A stretch of DNA of 14,262 bases from positions 1-14,262 of the forward strand of contig JAEDHM010000023.1 of NCBI GenBank assembly GCA_016296985.1. The letters are read 5' to 3'. Within the stretch, counting starts at the first letter, position 1; every line of letters starts with the position of its first letter. The notes under the pieces were generated by a model. That model saw nothing but the letters and a program-made list of their open reading frames with translations. It was not told the origin of the DNA and ran no database searches. Below, one piece after another: positions 13,127 through 14,262 of the stretch. The position numbers were made by a program, and so were the translations under genes. Origin of the DNA: Clostridia bacterium. GTDB lineage: Bacteria > Bacillota > Clostridia > Christensenellales > CAG-1252.

Positions 13127-13838
13127 GGTTCTTACGCTTTTTCCCGAAATGTATTCCGCAATGAACAGCGGTGTTATTGGCAGAGCTTTGGAGAGTTCTG
13201 CTTTTGTTTTGAACGTTACAAATATCCGTGATTTTTCAGCGGACAAGCATAAGAAGACCGATGACTATGCCTTTGGTGGTGGAGCAGGAATGGTTATGAC
13301 ACCACAACCTTTGCACGACGCTATTAACTCAATTGATCCCGAGCATAAGTGTAAAAGGATTTATCTTTCCCCTAAGGGAAAAGTCTTCAATCAAGCAATG
13401 GCTGTCGAGCTATCTAAGGCTGAAAACCTTATGTTTGTCTGTGGAAGTTACGAAGGGATTGATGAAAGGGTTATACAACTTGACGTTGATGAAGAAATTT
13501 CAATCGGTGATTACGTTTTGACCGGTGGCGATTTGCCTACGATGGTTGTTATCAACGCTTTATCGAGATATATTCCCAACGTGTTAGGAAATATGGAAAG
13601 TACCGAAGAGGAAAGTTTTAGCGAAGGATTGTTAGAATATCCTCAATACACCCGCCCTTTCAATTTTTTAGGTCTTGAGGTACCCGAGGTGTTAATTTCC
13701 GGTGATCATGCAAAAATTGCAAAATGGCGTTTTGAACAACAGGTAGAAATTACAAGACAAAGACGACCTGATTTGTACGAAAAAGTAAAAGAGGAAGTCG
13801 AAGCAAAACTAGCGCCTAAAAAGAAGAGGAGAAGATAA
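13116..13838 (+). CDS. trmD: tRNA (guanine-N1-)-methyltransferase TrmD
   Basis: This 240-residue SPOUT-class enzyme methylates G37 of tRNAs with SAM, which prevents +1 frameshifting. The signatures are 'FGGGAGMVMTPQPL' (53-66), 'IYLSPKGKVFNQ' (82-93), 'CGSYEGIDERVIQ' (109-121) and the trefoil-knot SAM site 'EISIGDYVLTGGDLP' (127-141), then 'SFSEGLLEYPQYTRP' (167-181). The position of the catalytic Asp of E. coli TrmD (D169, in 'EDSF') is Glu here ('EESF', residue 166). The tail is basic (KKKRRR). ATG at 13116 lies inside the end of rimM and has no Shine-Dalgarno, implying coupled translation. rplS, usually next in this operon, does not follow. Confidence 0.97.
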   Translation: MKIEVLTLFPEMYSAMNSGVIGRALESSAFVLNVTNIRDFSADKHKKTDDYAFGGGAGMVMTPQPLHDAINSIDPEHKCKRIYLSPKGKVFNQAMAVELSKAENLMFVCGSYEGIDERVIQLDVDEEISIGDYVLTGGDLPTMVVINALSRYIPNVLGNMESTEEESFSEGLLEYPQYTRPFNFLGLEVPEVLISGDHAKIAKWRFEQQVEITRQRRPDLYEKVKEEVEAKLAPKKKRRR

Positions 13839-14262
13839 TGCTTATTCAATGGTTTCCTGGTCATATGACAAAGGCCTTGCGCCAAATGGAGCAAAGCGTT
13901 AAAAAGGTGGACAGTCTAATTTATTTACTAGACTCTCGCGCGCCTTTTTCTTGCATAAATCCTCAATTTTCACACCTTTTGACAAACAAGCCTACAGTCT
14001 ACGTTTTAAATAAATGTGATCTTGTTGATAGAAACGAGCTTTTAAAATGGAAAGCACATTTTGAAAGTAAAGGGCATTACGTAATTTTGACGGATAGTTC
14101 AACTAAAAAAGATGCAAAAACGGTTATTGCTGCTTTAAATGAAATTAATCGCGAGAAAATTGAAAGAAATAAGGCTAAAGGCATAAATTATGCTGTAAAA
14201 GCAATGGTAATTGGTATGCCTAATACGGGGAAGTCCACCTTAATCAACAGTTTGTGCGCAGA
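13838..14262 (+). CDS. rbgA: ribosome biogenesis GTPase RbgA/YlqF, cut by window end
   Basis: The first 141 codons of a YlqF/RbgA-type circularly permuted GTPase are present. 'WFPGHMTKALRQ' at the N-terminus is the family hallmark. The G4 motif 'NKCDL' at about 58-62 comes before the P-loop 'GMPNTGKSTLINSL' at about 125-138, the permuted order. RbgA acts in late 50S assembly. ATG at 13838 overlaps the trmD stop by one base (TAATG) and has GAGGAG at 13826-13831 as ribosome-binding site. The P-loop has Thr where most RbgA proteins have Val (GxPNVGKS). The GTPase remainder and the C-terminal RNA-binding domain lie beyond the window. Confidence 0.95.
   Translation, partial: MLIQWFPGHMTKALRQMEQSVKKVDSLIYLLDSRAPFSCINPQFSHLLTNKPTVYVLNKCDLVDRNELLKWKAHFESKGHYVILTDSSTKKDAKTVIAALNEINREKIERNKAKGINYAVKAMVIGMPNTGKSTLINSLCA

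Noticed and set aside
1..14262. CRISPR arrays, insertion sequences, toxin-antitoxin or defence genes
   Set aside because: No spaced short repeats, transposase motifs or defence domains were seen in any recognised frame.

Overview
The window is an AT-rich stretch of a Gram-positive (Firmicutes, most likely Clostridia-type) chromosome. The evidence is the gene set and order: the sporulation pair yqfC-yqfD leads a phoH-pgpH-ybeY-era run, and a second block carries ylxM-ffh-rpsP-khpA-rimM-trmD-rbgA. No species can be named from the sequence. No transposase, CRISPR array or phage gene is present.

Region by region: 1-79 holds the likely end of an upstream gene, a terminator-like hairpin and a possible promoter. 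80-5206 (+) is one tightly overlapped operon of six genes: yqfC, yqfD, phoH, a shortened pgpH, ybeY and era. It links a sporulation pair with RNA and ribosome maintenance and c-di-AMP turnover. 5207-5657 is a non-coding island with a strong terminator after era, a second perfect hairpin, a complete tRNA-Leu(GAG) on the minus strand, and a 52-bp perfect direct repeat of that tRNA's 3' end plus its terminator. The two repeat copies flank 133 bp of richer-GC, hairpin-forming sequence. 5658-6536 (+) is a PflX-like radical SAM gene, closed by a bidirectional terminator. 6582-8391 (-) encodes two unrecognised polytopic membrane proteins of similar layout. 8432-10330 (-) is a flavin/electron-transfer-type operon: an ApbE-like lipoprotein flavin transferase, a NusG-domain-II protein and a Gx-family membrane protein. 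10331-10454 is a divergent promoter region. 10455-14262 (+) is the SRP, small-subunit maturation and tRNA modification operon, running off the window inside rbgA.

How the genes fit: the two plus-strand operons are housekeeping (SRP targeting, 30S and 50S assembly, rRNA processing, tRNA m1G37 methylation). The minus-strand operon between them is accessory, and its FMN-carrying partner proteins are not in this window.

The observations most worth checking are: (i) the att-like or small-RNA-like repeat structure beside tRNA-Leu; (ii) a nearly absolute codon-context rule in which Asp, Asn, Tyr or His codons end in C when the next codon is Val (GTN); (iii) a PgpH homologue lacking the extracellular domain; (iv) promoters placed so close to start codons that leaderless mRNAs are suggested. 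I do not see a clear new multi-gene defence or biosynthetic system.
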